A stretch of DNA of 64,000 nt. It comes from Parendozoicomonas callyspongiae (lineage in GTDB: Bacteria; Pseudomonadota; Gammaproteobacteria; Pseudomonadales; Endozoicomonadaceae). This document shows positions 1-10,284 of the stretch, one piece after another. The notes beneath the pieces are model-generated. The model searched no databases and had not been told where the DNA came from. It worked only from the letters and a program-made list of their open reading frames with translations. The position numbers and the translations under genes were made by a program. The stretch covers positions 123,266 to 187,265 of the forward strand of contig NZ_JAMFLX010000007.1 of assembly GCF_023502345.1 (NCBI RefSeq), given 5' to 3'. The first letter of the stretch is position 1, and each line of letters begins with the position of its first letter.

Positions 1-401
1 CTTACTCTAAAGCACTTCTGGAAACCTCGTAAAGAGCAAGTTTACAGTTCTTAGACCAACCAAGAAAAAACGGCTTGTTAAGAATTCAAAGATCTGAATA
101 CATTTGTTTACAGAAGTGACTCAATTCAATTTTATTTTTAATAATGTTAAGAAAAAGACTATTTTTTAAGGGATTCCCATTGACAAGATGATATTTTTAT
201 CTGACCATCCATTCTGCACAAAGCCATTTATGTTTTGTACAAGAATTATCAAGCGTGCTTCTTATTCAGGTGTGATATGAAGCCCTCAAATATATCTAAG
301 CGCTTTGATTACGATCTGGTTTTTCAAGTTACCGATTTGATTACATATCTGGCTGCCGGTTTCAGAACACTTATTATCATCCATTGAACAGGGGTTATAC
401 C
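1..401. other. AT-rich intergenic region upstream of the H-NS-family gene
   Basis: No open frame with a credible ribosome binding site or family signature is visible in these 401 bases. The stretch is strongly AT-rich, with poly-A and poly-T tracts around 120-180, as is common for promoters of nucleoid protein genes that are autoregulated. It presumably holds the promoter of the gene that follows; I could not place one confidently. Confidence 0.5.
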
Positions 402-827
402 GTGAATATTTTCGACGAAATTATGCACCGTCTGTCCAGCAAGACCCGCATCCGTTCTCTCTTCAAAGATGTTCATCTGGAAGACCTGGAGCGTATCCTC
501 GAGCGTCTGCAGGCCATCACTGAAGAAAAGCGTACCTCCTACGAAGCAGAGCAGGCTAAGAACAAAGAGAAGGAAGAAAGCATTGAGCAGATCCGCCAAA
601 TGCTGGAAGCCAAGGGTCTGTCCCTGTCTGACCTGGGCGTAGCTGAAGATGATCAGCCTAAGAAACGTCGTAACGTTAGCAAGTACACCTTTGAGTACGT
701 AACCAAGTCCGGTGACACCGTTCAGTGGTACGGTTCCACTACCGGTCGTCTGCCTAAAGACTTCCAGGCTTACCTGGACGAAACTGGCAAGAAGCGTCTG
801 GACTGCGTAATTGGTGAAGAAGCTTAA
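402..827 (+). CDS. H-NS-family nucleoid-associated protein (paralogue 1)
   Basis: A 141-residue DNA-binding protein of the H-NS histone-like family, expected to coat AT-rich DNA and silence it. The first ~75 residues are charged and helical (coiled-coil oligomerisation region, after NIFDEIMHRLSSKTR). The C-terminal ~50 residues carry the H-NS DNA-binding signature, with a loop reading STTGRLPKDF near residue 108 in place of the usual GRGR/TPK loop. The GTG start at 402 is chosen because it has an AGGGG ribosome binding site 7-8 bases upstream and because the paralogue at 43121-43540 begins at the same residue; a TTG at 384 is also in frame but poorer. It is monocistronic and followed by a strong terminator. 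The family is clear; the regulon is unknown. Confidence 0.88.
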   Translation: MNIFDEIMHRLSSKTRIRSLFKDVHLEDLERILERLQAITEEKRTSYEAEQAKNKEKEESIEQIRQMLEAKGLSLSDLGVAEDDQPKKRRNVSKYTFEYVTKSGDTVQWYGSTTGRLPKDFQAYLDETGKKRLDCVIGEEA

Positions 828-842
828 TTCTTCCTGAATACG

Positions 843-873
843 AAAAAGGAGGCCAGTGGCCTCCTTTTTTATT
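843..873 (+). terminator. Rho-independent terminator of the H-NS gene
   Basis: A GGAGGCC/GGCCTCC stem with a 3-base loop is preceded by an A-run and followed by six T. It sits 20 bases after the stop of the H-NS gene and, since both flanks are A/T tracts, could also serve the convergent trhP gene. Confidence 0.9.
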
Positions 874-896
874 GCTGGCATATTTGCCAAAAACAA

Positions 897-2228
897 TTAA
901 CTGGCCTGAGGCAGGTTTCTAACCAACAGAGAGAACTCATCCGGCTTAATACCTTCCGGTATTGGCATCCGTACTTTATGGCCAGAGCCTGGTGCCGCAC
1001 TCACCTTTTCACCCTGATTATTTTCGATATGTTCCAAAACAAAAGATCGGTTGCCCGCAGGTGTGAGCAACTCGACTGAATCACCAACCTCAAAACGATT
1101 CTTCACGTCAATGGTGGCAAACTCATCATCCGCATCAATCACTTCACCAACAAACTGCTGAAGATCACCCTGTGAGTTACCACGGTCGTAGTTCTGATAT
1201 TCATCATGAACATGGCGACGATAGAACCCTTCGGTGTAACCACGGCTGGCCAGATTCTCCAGAGTATCCATCATACTCATATCAAACGGACGACCTGCAG
1301 CAGCATCATCAATAGTCTTACGATAAACCTGCGCAGTACGGGCCACGTAATAGTGGGACTTTGTACGCCCTTCAATCTTCAGGGAGTGTACGCCCATATT
1401 GGTCAGACGATGAACATGCTGAACTGCGCGCAGATCACGGGAGTTCATAATGTAAGTGCCGTGTTCATCTTCAAAAGCCGGCATATATTCATCCGGGCGG
1501 TTGGCTTCCTGCAATAGAACGATTTTATCTGTTGGTTCACCATGTCCCAGAGTTGGCTGTTTAGCTGGATCAAACTCAACCGGAACAACATCACCTTCCG
1601 GACGCTCCTTGGCATCATGAGCCTGGTACTTCCAGCGACAGGCATTGGTGCATGTTCCCTGGTTAGGATCACGACGATTCATATAACCGGAAAGCAGGCA
1701 TCGACCTGAGTAAGCAATGCACAGTGAACCATGGACAAATACTTCCAGCTCAGTATCCGGGCACTCTTCATGGATTTCCTGAATCTCATCCAGAGACAGC
1801 TCACGGGAAAGAATAATCCGGCTGACACCCTGTTTAGCCCAGAACTTTACTGTGGCGAAGTTAACAACGTTAGCTTGAACAGACAGGTGTACTTCCATTT
1901 CCGGCCAGCGTTCACGCACCATCATCATCAACCCTGGGTCTGACATAATCAGGGCATCTGGCTTCATGGCGACCACCGGCTCCATATCTCTCATATAGGT
2001 TTTCACCTTGGAGTTATGGGGCGCAATATTACTGGCGAGATAGAACTTCTTACCCAGGTCATGCGCGTACTGGATACCGTTGGCCAGGTTGTCTGATTTA
2101 AAATCGTTATTTCTGACTCGCAGGCTGTAACGAGGCTGCCCGGCATAAACCGCATCGGCGCCATAAGCGAAGGCGTATCGCATATTGCGCAGAGTGCCGG
2201 CAGGAGACAGAAGTTCGGGCTTAATCAT
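897..2228 (-). CDS. trhP: tRNA 5-hydroxyuridine modification protein TrhP (YegQ), peptidase U32 family
   Basis: A 443-residue protein of the U32 family. It opens with the typical PELLSPAGTL motif and contains the VFVHGSLCIAYSGRC segment and the GTCTNACRWKY cysteine cluster that distinguish TrhP (YegQ) from real collagenase-type peptidases. In E. coli the protein supports prephenate-dependent hydroxylation of U34 in tRNA, a step towards cmo5U. Length and motif order match the family. It is transcribed alone, convergent with the H-NS gene; upstream lies a dispersed palindromic repeat rather than an operon partner. Function is assigned by family; nothing unusual is seen in the coding sequence. 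Confidence 0.93.
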   Translation of the reverse strand: MIKPELLSPAGTLRNMRYAFAYGADAVYAGQPRYSLRVRNNDFKSDNLANGIQYAHDLGKKFYLASNIAPHNSKVKTYMRDMEPVVAMKPDALIMSDPGLMMMVRERWPEMEVHLSVQANVVNFATVKFWAKQGVSRIILSRELSLDEIQEIHEECPDTELEVFVHGSLCIAYSGRCLLSGYMNRRDPNQGTCTNACRWKYQAHDAKERPEGDVVPVEFDPAKQPTLGHGEPTDKIVLLQEANRPDEYMPAFEDEHGTYIMNSRDLRAVQHVHRLTNMGVHSLKIEGRTKSHYYVARTAQVYRKTIDDAAAGRPFDMSMMDTLENLASRGYTEGFYRRHVHDEYQNYDRGNSQGDLQQFVGEVIDADDEFATIDVKNRFEVGDSVELLTPAGNRSFVLEHIENNQGEKVSAAPGSGHKVRMPIPEGIKPDEFSLLVRNLPQAS

Positions 2229-2277
2229 AGATACACCGTGCTATCTGGAAGGCGCGAATTGTACGCTTAGAATTCTA

Positions 2278-2444
2278 TTAAGTACCCAGGCAGTTGCTTT
2301 CGAATATTATGGCGTGTGGATTTTTTCACCCTTCAAGGCGCAACGTCGGGAGCGTAGCCGTAGCTACGTGACCAAAGTTGCAACGCCGCAAGGGTGGAAA
2401 AAGACGCCGCTAGAATATATGAAAGCAACTGCCTGGGTGCTTAT
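2278..2444. repeat. Dispersed ~165-bp palindromic repeat, copy 1
   Basis: The two halves are reverse complements with few mismatches. The outer arms are CCCAGGCAGTTGCTTTC (from 2285) and its complement GAAAGCAACTGCCTGGG (to 2437), and the centre is CGTAGC/GCTACG. A second copy lies at 31819-31953 with the same core (GTAGCCGTAGCTACGTGACC), and a decayed relative at 42970-43112. There is no open frame. The structure is that of a non-autonomous, intergenic hairpin element (MITE- or REP-like). It sits between trhP and rpmG, just beside a terminator. Confidence 0.85.
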
Positions 2445-2454
2445 TTTAAGATAT

Positions 2455-2483
2455 GAAAAAACCCGCACCAGGCGGGTTTTTTC
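2455..2483 (-). terminator. Terminator downstream of rpmBG
   Basis: The stem ACCCGC/GCGGGT is flanked by A6 and T6, so it can act in both directions. It lies ~50 bases past the rpmG stop and most likely ends the rpmB-rpmG transcript. Confidence 0.85.
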
Positions 2484-2531
2484 ACTTATCTGACGAGTGT
2501 CAGAAGAGGCTGCAAGCCCAGAAGCAGATCA

Positions 2532-2699
2532 TTACTTGATCTTGGCTTCCTTAAAATCTACGTGCTTGCGAACCTTAGGGTCGTACTTCTTGAAAACAAG
2601 CTTGTCTGGGGTGTTACGCTTGTTCTTGGTAGTGGTGTAGAAGTAACCAGTACCAGCGGTAGAAACCAGCTTGATCTTTTCGCGAATAGCCTTAGCCAT
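2532..2699 (-). CDS. rpmG: 50S ribosomal protein L33
   Basis: Translation of the minus strand gives 55 residues beginning [18 protein letters not shown] and ending [10 protein letters not shown], the same length as E. coli L33 and with its conserved [11 protein letters not shown] stretch. It has no CxxC pair, so it is the zinc-free form. It lies 27 bases downstream of rpmB with an AGGATAA-type ribosome binding site in the spacer, the usual rpmBG operon order. There is no doubt about identity; the product binds the E-site region of the large subunit. Confidence 0.97.
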   Translation of the reverse strand: MAKAIREKIKLVSTAGTGYFYTTTKNKRNTPDKLVFKKYDPKVRKHVDFKEAKIK

Positions 2700-2726
2700 T
2701 GTCGTTATCCTCCAGAAAAAACAGTA

Positions 2727-2963
2727 TTAAACGCGTTCGCCGCGAGCGCGCAGCTCGGCCAGAACAGTTTCAATACCCTTCTTGTCGATAATGCGCATAC
2801 CTTTGGAGGAAACGCGCAGACGAACGAAGCGCTTCTCGGACTCTACCCAAAATCTATGGTAGTGCAGGTTAGGCAGAAAACGACGACGAGTTCTGTTTTT
2901 TGCGTGGGAAACGTTGTTGCCGACAGCTGGACGCTTGCCGGTAACCTGGCAAACTTTGGACAT
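2727..2963 (-). CDS. rpmB: 50S ribosomal protein L28
   Basis: A 78-residue protein starting [12 protein letters not shown], with the conserved [14 protein letters not shown] stretch and the [10 protein letters not shown] segment; 78 residues is the standard proteobacterial length. It lacks the zinc-type cysteine pairs. It is the first gene of the rpmB-rpmG pair, and the radC gene further upstream on the same strand is the usual neighbour. The product is a structural part of the large ribosomal subunit. Confidence 0.97.
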   Translation of the reverse strand: MSKVCQVTGKRPAVGNNVSHAKNRTRRRFLPNLHYHRFWVESEKRFVRLRVSSKGMRIIDKKGIETVLAELRARGERV

Positions 2964-3236
2964 TTATTTAGCCTCTCTAACACTTGCTGGCCGACAACCC
3001 TGTACCAAATACCTAAGTAAAAAGTACCTAAGAATCAGCCAGCCAAGTTTTTTTACCGGATGTCGCCATATCAGACGACAGCTTAATCTTCTGGGGCACC
3101 AAGCAGTGATCCGGACTCAAAGACCCGGCTTTATACCAGAAAGGCATGTCCCTAGCAAGACAACAGCCCAATGCTTACAATTCAGCAACAGACTAAGGTA
3201 GCAGCTTTTTGCACTTTCGTCTCCATTGAATGATTT

Positions 3237-3911
3237 CTACATCAACCCGCGTTCTGCAAGGGATACAGTCATTCCATCACCTACCACCATATGATCCAGC
3301 ACCCTAACATCGACCAGAGCAAGGGCATCACTCAGCCTTCTGGTTAAACGTATATCTGCGTCCGAAGGTTCGGCAATTCCTGAGGGGTGGTTATGGGCCA
3401 AAACAAGTGCTGCAGCGTTATGGGTCAGTGCCCTTTTAACAACTTCTCGTGGATAAACCGCCGCCCCATCAATTGTTCCCTGAAACAACTCTTCAAATGC
3501 CAATGGCCTGTGGCGATTATCCAGAAACAGGCAGCAGAAACATTCTGAGCTTCTATCCCGAAGATGGATCTGAAGATAAGCGCGAGTATGAGCAGGAGAA
3601 GTCAGCGCATTCTCTCTGAACAAAATTTCTTCCTGATAACGGCGAGCCATCTCCAAAACAGCCTGCAACTGTGCAAACTTGGCTGCACCCAGCCCCTTCT
3701 TGCTACAAAATGAGCCCCTGTCAGCCCTGAGAAGAGCCCTCAGACTGCCAAACCCCGTTAACAACTCTCTGGCTAAATCAACCGCAGAGCACCCCGCGAC
3801 TCCTGTACGAAGGAAAATAGCCAGCAACTCTGCATCACTAAGACTGGTTGCTCCCCGGGCTAACAGCTTTTCCCTTGGCCGCTCATCTGCAGGCCAGTCT
3901 GATATAGCCAA
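3237..3911 (-). CDS. radC: RadC family JAB/MPN-domain protein
   Basis: A protein of ~224 residues with an N-terminal helix-hairpin-helix-like region ([14 protein letters not shown]) and a C-terminal JAMM metalloprotease-like domain whose [14 protein letters not shown] metal-binding motif is intact. Despite the name, a role in DNA repair is not established for the family. The frame stays open to a TTG at 3941, but the TTG at 3911 is preferred: a GGGGGAG ribosome binding site lies just upstream, and the resulting [16 protein letters not shown] beginning matches Pseudomonas homologues. It sits upstream of rpmB, and divergent coaBC follows, as in many gammaproteobacteria. Confidence 0.92.
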   Translation of the reverse strand: MAISDWPADERPREKLLARGATSLSDAELLAIFLRTGVAGCSAVDLARELLTGFGSLRALLRADRGSFCSKKGLGAAKFAQLQAVLEMARRYQEEILFRENALTSPAHTRAYLQIHLRDRSSECFCCLFLDNRHRPLAFEELFQGTIDGAAVYPREVVKRALTHNAAALVLAHNHPSGIAEPSDADIRLTRRLSDALALVDVRVLDHMVVGDGMTVSLAERGLM

Positions 3912-4067
3912 GTCCCAAATCTCCCCCAATAATGAAACCAATCAAAGTAGTTGATCGTTATTCTCTTTACTCCCTTTATTGCTCGTGGAAGTCCTGCATT
4001 CGCCCGAAACGACATCAGGTGGATATAATGGACAGATTTACAGATTCAAGAACGAAACGACAAACTT

Positions 4068-5330
4068 ATGCACAGGCTTAATAACAAGCGAATTCTGGTA
4101 GGTATTACCGGAGGTATTGCAGCTTATAAATCTGCCGAAATGGTTCGCCACCTTATAAAAGCTGGCGCTGAAGTTCATGTCATTATGACCAGCGCTGCCT
4201 GCGAGTTCATCACGCCACTGACCATGCAGGCGCTTTCCGGTAATATCGTTCACACCAGCATGCTGGATCCGAAAGCTGAAGCAGGTATGGGCCATATTGA
4301 GCTGGCCAAATGGGCAGATGCGGTGCTGATTGCTCCCGCCAGCGCCGATTTTATTGCCCGCATGGCTGCAGGTATGGGCGATGACCTTCTGGCAACCATG
4401 TGCCTGGTTACCCAGGCTCCTATTTACCTGGGGCCTGCCATGAACCAGGGCATGTGGATGGATGCCGCTACACAGCACAACTGTGAGGTTCTGCGAAGCC
4501 GTGGCGTGACTCTGTTTGGACCGGATAAAGGCTTCCAGGCCTGTGGTGACGTTGGCCCTGGCCGGATGCTTGATCCGTTGACTCTGGTTGAGATGCTTGC
4601 AGAGCAGTTCTCCACAGGCGCACTGGCTGGCCGCAATGTGGTTATCACAGCAGGGCCAACCCAGGAAGCTATTGACCCGGTTCGTTATATCTCCAACCAC
4701 AGCTCCGGAAAAATGGGTTTTGCCCTGGCCAAAGCAGCAGCAGAAGCCGGAGCCTCTGTAAGGTTAATTTCGGGCCCGGTTCATCTTCCGACTCCAGACA
4801 GAGTCGAGCGTATTGATGTTACCAGCGCCCGTGATATGCACGCAGCAGCAATGCAGCAGACTTCCGACAGTGATATCTTTATCAGCTGTGCAGCTGTTGC
4901 TGATTTCCGTCCTGAAACAGTCGCTGAAATCAAAATCAAGAAAGACCCTGACAGCCCTAACGAAGGCATGACTGTCAGCCTGGTTCGCAACCCGGATATT
5001 GTGGCCTCTGTTGCCGCCAAGGAAGACCGGCCTTTTGTGGTTGGCTTTGCAGCAGAAACCGGTAATGTTATTGAATACGCCAAAGATAAGCGCAAGCGTA
5101 AAAATCTTGACCTGATCGTGGCAAATGATGTCAGTGACACCAGCATCGGATTTAATAGTGATGATAATGCCGTCACACTGATTGGTGCAGATATCGAGGA
5201 ACCCCTGCCCAAATGCTCAAAGCGCCAGCTGGCAGGTCAGCTGATTGAAATGATTGCCCAGTTCTACAGCCAGTCTCAAGAACAGCAATCCCAGGCTGAA
5301 ACCACACAACACACGGAAGAGAGTGCCTAA
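4068..5330 (+). CDS. coaBC: Bifunctional phosphopantothenoylcysteine decarboxylase/phosphopantothenate-cysteine ligase
   Basis: This 420-residue enzyme catalyses two successive steps from 4'-phosphopantothenate to 4'-phosphopantetheine in coenzyme A synthesis. The N-terminal flavoprotein half shows [11 protein letters not shown], the catalytic H76, the PAMNQGMW motif with N126 and the catalytic C159 in [10 protein letters not shown]. The C-terminal CTP-dependent ligase half shows [16 protein letters not shown] and the KIKK loop. The start is ATG at 4068; the ribosome binding site is weak. The stop at 5330 is followed one base later by the dut start, so the two are surely cotranscribed, as in E. 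coli and Pseudomonas. The last ~20 residues are a Q/E/S-rich tail. Confidence 0.96.
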   Translation: MHRLNNKRILVGITGGIAAYKSAEMVRHLIKAGAEVHVIMTSAACEFITPLTMQALSGNIVHTSMLDPKAEAGMGHIELAKWADAVLIAPASADFIARMAAGMGDDLLATMCLVTQAPIYLGPAMNQGMWMDAATQHNCEVLRSRGVTLFGPDKGFQACGDVGPGRMLDPLTLVEMLAEQFSTGALAGRNVVITAGPTQEAIDPVRYISNHSSGKMGFALAKAAAEAGASVRLISGPVHLPTPDRVERIDVTSARDMHAAAMQQTSDSDIFISCAAVADFRPETVAEIKIKKDPDSPNEGMTVSLVRNPDIVASVAAKEDRPFVVGFAAETGNVIEYAKDKRKRKNLDLIVANDVSDTSIGFNSDDNAVTLIGADIEEPLPKCSKRQLAGQLIEMIAQFYSQSQEQQSQAETTQHTEESA

Positions 5331-5331
5331 T

Positions 5332-5784
5332 ATGCATCTGAAAACGAAAGTTCTTGATCATCGCCTGGGTAGTGAATTTCCGCTGCCAGTCTATGCTACT
5401 GATGGTTCAGCTGGTTTGGACCTCCGTGCAATGGTTGAGGAAGCCACAACTCTGGAGCCAGGGCAGACTCTCTTGATCCCCACCGGCCTCGCCATTCATT
5501 TGGAAGATCAGGGCTTTGCAGCCATGATTCTGCCCCGCTCTGGGCTGGGTCATAAACATGGAATTGTACTCGGTAACCTCACAGGCCTGATCGATTCTGA
5601 CTACCAGGGGCAACTGTTTGTCTCCTGCTGGAACCGGGGAAATACAACTTTCACCATCAACCCGGGAGAGCGTATTGCCCAGATGATTATTGTCCCGGTA
5701 GTTCAGGCAACACTGGATATCGTGGAAGACTTTGACGAAACCGATCGCGCTGATGGTGGTTTTGGCTCCTCTGGCCGTAAATAG
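5332..5784 (+). CDS. dut: dUTP diphosphatase (dUTPase)
   Basis: The 150-residue homotrimeric enzyme that hydrolyses dUTP to dUMP, keeping uracil out of DNA and feeding dTMP synthesis. All five trimeric dUTPase motifs are visible: [36 protein letters not shown] and the C-terminal [10 protein letters not shown] that closes over the active site. The frame extends upstream to 5254 inside coaBC, but ATG 5332, one base after the coaBC stop, gives the standard length and start MHLKTKVLD. It is translationally coupled to coaBC. Confidence 0.96.
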   Translation: MHLKTKVLDHRLGSEFPLPVYATDGSAGLDLRAMVEEATTLEPGQTLLIPTGLAIHLEDQGFAAMILPRSGLGHKHGIVLGNLTGLIDSDYQGQLFVSCWNRGNTTFTINPGERIAQMIIVPVVQATLDIVEDFDETDRADGGFGSSGRK

Positions 5785-5912
5785 TTCCTATAGTTAACAG
5801 GTTGGGCCAGTTTTTCTGACCCGGCCTGTAACAACCAAATCCCACAAGAAATAGAGCTGTAAAAAGCCAGGAAAGGAACGACTGGCAGAGAATAAGAGTC
5901 GATGGAGCAGGC

Positions 5913-8591
5913 ATGGCATCAGCGGGGAAGTCGGCCAAAAAGCCGTCAGCCAAAACAAAGCCGCCAGCTATAAAAGCAGCACAACAGAAGATTCAGCAGT
6001 ATTTTGATTTCGCCACCAGCTATCTGGAAAAAGTGATTCCGGACAGTCTGGCGGAAAAACTCGCCCCAAAGAAAAGCACCTCCTCAGACACCAATGATCA
6101 ACAGCCCAAGAAAGGGCCTCTTAAACCAAGCACAACAATCAGCCTCCTTCTTGAGCAACTTCCCATTAGTGGATCAGCGGCGGGAGCCTTTGTTATTTTC
6201 TGCCTTCTTCTTTTGCTCCAGACGATCTACAGCCCGGGCCAGAGCCAGATTGAAGAACAAGTCGAACGAGTCGGCCAGAATGCAGTCAGACAATTGCAAC
6301 TTGCCTTAAGCAATGCTCAAAGCACCGTTAACGCCATTGCTCTACAACCCCAGGTAATTACCCGTCTCAATAGCCACAAAGGGTTCGGTCTGGGCATGAA
6401 GGTCAAAAACTTGGAAGACCTGCTGACCTCAGGAGCTCCTCACAGTACAGCCATCCAGATCTATCCCCGGGAACTTGGCCCTGAAATCACACCAAGCATG
6501 GGCTTTGCGGCCCTGGATGTTGTTCGGCGTACTCTAGAAGGTAGCCCCCCAAGAGTTGAAGCCGCACACTCAGGAAATCAATGGCAGGTTTTGGCAAGCA
6601 GCCCGGTGTCCCAGGATGGACAGATTATTGGAGCTGTCTTGTTGTCCTTTGGCTTGCCTTATGTCAAAGAGCCTCTCGAACTCGCAGATCCTTCGATTGG
6701 ACAGTTGAAGGTATTCCAAAGTCATGAGGTAACCGGCGAACCGATCTTTTCTTCAGGGCAACCCACAGTAGCCTCTGGTCATAGTTGGAAAATAACGCTT
6801 CCCGGAACTGCCTGGACTATTGCTTTCAACCCCTCAGAAAGCTTTATGGACGAATTCTCTCGTCCCATATGGCCTTTATTTCTTGTAATGGTCGCAGGGC
6901 TGGCAGCGATAGCTGGTGCTGCATTTCATTCCACGATCCAGATCCGCAAGAAGGCTGATGAGGATTTTTCCCTCACTCAGACAATTTTTAAAAATCTGAG
7001 TTCAGGCATCGCAGATGAAAACAGCAACTTCAATTTCCGGTTTGCCCAGAACACCGTTGATAACGTCATTCAATTCTTTGCAGGCCAGTTACCTGATATC
7101 TCCAAGGTCTCCCAGAAACAGTCTAATGACCAACCAGAACTTCCTCCCATGCCTGGCAAAGATATGAAGTTCGATGCGAGAGTCCTTGAAAAGATTCAGG
7201 CTGAAGAGGCGGAGAAGATTCCAGCTTCAATCTTTCGAGCTAATGATATTCGAGGGGTCGTTGAGAAAACCCTGACCGACAGTGCAGTCACTCTTATTGG
7301 TCAGGCGATTGCGTCTGAAGCCCATGCCAGAAACGAAAAAACGATTGTCGTCGCAAATGACAGTCGCCTGTCCAGCCCCATGCTCAAAGCCTCCTTGATC
7401 AAGGGACTGGTTGCTTCCGGCTGTAACGTGATATCCATAGGAACTGTCCCGACACCCGTGCTTTATTTTGCAACTCATGTTCTGGATGCTCATTCCGGCG
7501 TCATGATCACAGGAAGCCATAGTGCTCCTGACTATAACGGCTTAAAAATTGTGATCGGTGGACACCGGCTGGTTGGCGATGAAATAACTGACCTGTATCG
7601 GCGAATTGTTGAAAGTGACTTCATGAGTGGTCATGGAAGTGTTTCAACAGAAGAGATGATTTCACGGTATCAGAAACATGTTCTCAATGACGTGGTACTT
7701 CCCCGCCCGCTGAAAGTTGTTGTTGATTGTGGCAATGGTGTTGCTGCCAAGATTGCTCCTCGACTGTTTGAGCAGCTCGGCTGTGAAGTCATTCCATTGT
7801 ACTGTACTGCAGACGGTACTTTTCCTCACTACAACCCAGATCAATCTCAAACAGCGTCAAAGGGGCTGGAAAAACTCATCAAAGATGTAAAAGAACACAA
7901 AGCCGATATGGGCTTCTCAATTGACGGGGATGGAGACAGGGTCGGGTTTGTCACCAATGCAGGAAACGTTATTTACCCTGATGAGCTACTGATGCTGCTT
8001 TCCCGAGATGTCCTTTCACGCAACCCCGGAGCCAATATAATATTTGACGTGAAGTCGACCCGGCGCCTGTCATCACTGATCAATAATTGTGGTGGACGCC
8101 CTGTTCTATGGAAATCCGGGCACTCTTTCATCAAACAAAAGATGGTGGAAACTAACGCCCTCCTGGCTGGGGAAATGAGCGGACATATTTTCTTTAAAGA
8201 GCGCTGGTTCGGTTTTGATGATGGTATATACAGTGCGGCACGCATTGCTGAAGTTCTGGCCAACGAAGCAGATGCAGCTGAAATGGTTTTTAAAACACTA
8301 CCCAGCGCAGAATCCACTTCAGAACTTTTTATCCCTGCCAGTGAAGCTAATAAATTCGGCCTGATTGAACGATTGAAAAAAGAAGGTGAGTTTGGCGATG
8401 CCAGCATCACAACTATTGATGGTATTCGCGCTGATTACCCCTGGGGCTGGGGATTGGCACGAGCATCAAATACCACCTCGGCCTTGACCCTGAGGTTCGA
8501 GGCTGACGACAATGAGGGACTTGAGCGCATCAAGACTCTGTTCAAAAAACAACTGCTGGCCCTCGATCCGGAACTAAAAATCCCATTCTAG
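5913..8591 (+). CDS. algC: Membrane-anchored phosphomannomutase/phosphoglucomutase (AlgC-type)
   Basis: An 892-residue protein made of an N-terminal membrane/sensor-like part and a C-terminal alpha-D-phosphohexomutase. Residues 1-85 are Lys/Ala-rich and probably cytoplasmic; hydrophobic segments at ~87-107 and ~318-340 flank a ~210-residue periplasmic loop. The mutase part begins near residue 430: catalytic phosphoserine S535 in TGSHSAPDYNG, metal loop DGDGDR at 671-676, sugar-specificity loop GEMSGH at 753-758, and the phosphate-binding RASNTTSALTLRF near the end. It interconverts Man-1-P/Man-6-P and Glc-1-P/Glc-6-P for polysaccharide and LPS synthesis. ATG 5913 has GGAG 7 bases upstream. 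The extended form is also known for Pseudomonas AlgC. It precedes argB as in Pseudomonas. Confidence 0.9.
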   Translation: MASAGKSAKKPSAKTKPPAIKAAQQKIQQYFDFATSYLEKVIPDSLAEKLAPKKSTSSDTNDQQPKKGPLKPSTTISLLLEQLPISGSAAGAFVIFCLLLLLQTIYSPGQSQIEEQVERVGQNAVRQLQLALSNAQSTVNAIALQPQVITRLNSHKGFGLGMKVKNLEDLLTSGAPHSTAIQIYPRELGPEITPSMGFAALDVVRRTLEGSPPRVEAAHSGNQWQVLASSPVSQDGQIIGAVLLSFGLPYVKEPLELADPSIGQLKVFQSHEVTGEPIFSSGQPTVASGHSWKITLPGTAWTIAFNPSESFMDEFSRPIWPLFLVMVAGLAAIAGAAFHSTIQIRKKADEDFSLTQTIFKNLSSGIADENSNFNFRFAQNTVDNVIQFFAGQLPDISKVSQKQSNDQPELPPMPGKDMKFDARVLEKIQAEEAEKIPASIFRANDIRGVVEKTLTDSAVTLIGQAIASEAHARNEKTIVVANDSRLSSPMLKASLIKGLVASGCNVISIGTVPTPVLYFATHVLDAHSGVMITGSHSAPDYNGLKIVIGGHRLVGDEITDLYRRIVESDFMSGHGSVSTEEMISRYQKHVLNDVVLPRPLKVVVDCGNGVAAKIAPRLFEQLGCEVIPLYCTADGTFPHYNPDQSQTASKGLEKLIKDVKEHKADMGFSIDGDGDRVGFVTNAGNVIYPDELLMLLSRDVLSRNPGANIIFDVKSTRRLSSLINNCGGRPVLWKSGHSFIKQKMVETNALLAGEMSGHIFFKERWFGFDDGIYSAARIAEVLANEADAAEMVFKTLPSAESTSELFIPASEANKFGLIERLKKEGEFGDASITTIDGIRADYPWGWGLARASNTTSALTLRFEADDNEGLERIKTLFKKQLLALDPELKIPF

Positions 8592-8612
8592 GATCTTATT
8601 CCACAGCAGTAA

Positions 8613-9554
<942 letters not shown>

Positions 9555-9560
9555 CACCGA

Positions 9561-10193
9561 ATGGACAAAGCACAGCAAAAAGATTTGCAAAAGGAAACTG
9601 TCTCCCGAAAGGACAGGCTTTCGCGCAAAGACCAGATTTTGCAGGCTCTGGCACATATGCTCGAGAGCAATCCTGGAGAACGCATTACGACTGCCCGACT
9701 GGCGCAGGAAGTCGGCGTGTCTGAAGCCGCTCTCTATCGCCACTTCCCCAGTAAAGCCAAGATGTTCGAAGGACTGATTGGCTTTATTGAAGATTCTTTG
9801 TTTTCCAGAGTTTCCCGAATCATCAACGAAGAAGAGCATGCCCTGGTTGCCTGCCAGCGAATTCTGACCCTGCTGCTGATCTTCTGTGAAAAGAACCCCG
9901 GGCTGACCCGCATCCTCACCGGTGATGCCTTGAATGGTGAAACTGATCGTTTGCGAACTCGTATTGTTCAACTGTTTGAGCGCCTTGAGACCCAGATTCG
10001 CCAGATTCTTCGGGATGCTGAGATCAAGGACGGCTTACGTACCCAGATGACTCATACTGCTACAGCGAACATGCTGCTGGCTCTGGCAGAAGGCCGGATT
10101 AATCAGTTTGTCCGCAGCCGGTTCCGACGCAAGCCCTCAGAAAACTGGGATGATCAGTGGAAAGCGATCAGCCAGGGTGTTTTTCGCAATTAG
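9561..10193 (+). CDS. slmA: Nucleoid occlusion factor SlmA (TetR family)
   Basis: A 210-residue TetR-fold protein; the helix-turn-helix lies at about residues 30-75 (ITTARLAQEVGVSEAALYRHFPSKAKMFEGLI), almost identical in pattern to E. coli SlmA. SlmA bound to its chromosomal sites disassembles FtsZ polymers over the nucleoid and so prevents septum formation there. The length is typical. It lies directly downstream of argB and ends in a terminator, convergent with the gene at 10285-11277. Confidence 0.92.
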   Translation: MDKAQQKDLQKETVSRKDRLSRKDQILQALAHMLESNPGERITTARLAQEVGVSEAALYRHFPSKAKMFEGLIGFIEDSLFSRVSRIINEEEHALVACQRILTLLLIFCEKNPGLTRILTGDALNGETDRLRTRIVQLFERLETQIRQILRDAEIKDGLRTQMTHTATANMLLALAEGRINQFVRSRFRRKPSENWDDQWKAISQGVFRN

Positions 10194-10219
10194 CGTTTCG
10201 TACCTTTCCAAATAGCAAT

Positions 10220-10252
10220 TTATGCCGGCCATCGTGTCGGCATAATTTTTTG
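10220..10252 (+). terminator. Terminator of algC-argB-slmA
   Basis: The stem TTATGCCG/CGGCATAA encloses a 10-base loop and is followed by T6. It lies 27 bases after the slmA stop. Confidence 0.88.
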
Positions 10253-10284
10253 TTCTATTGGTTCGATTGAAGAGGAGGAGAGAT

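Noticed and set aside
324..896. 190-codon minus-strand frame opposite the first H-NS gene
   Set aside because: Crosses the H-NS gene and its terminator in antisense and has no ribosome binding site.
4038..4700. 220-codon minus-strand frame opposite coaBC
   Set aside because: Antisense to the conserved decarboxylase domain with its catalytic residues; shadow only.
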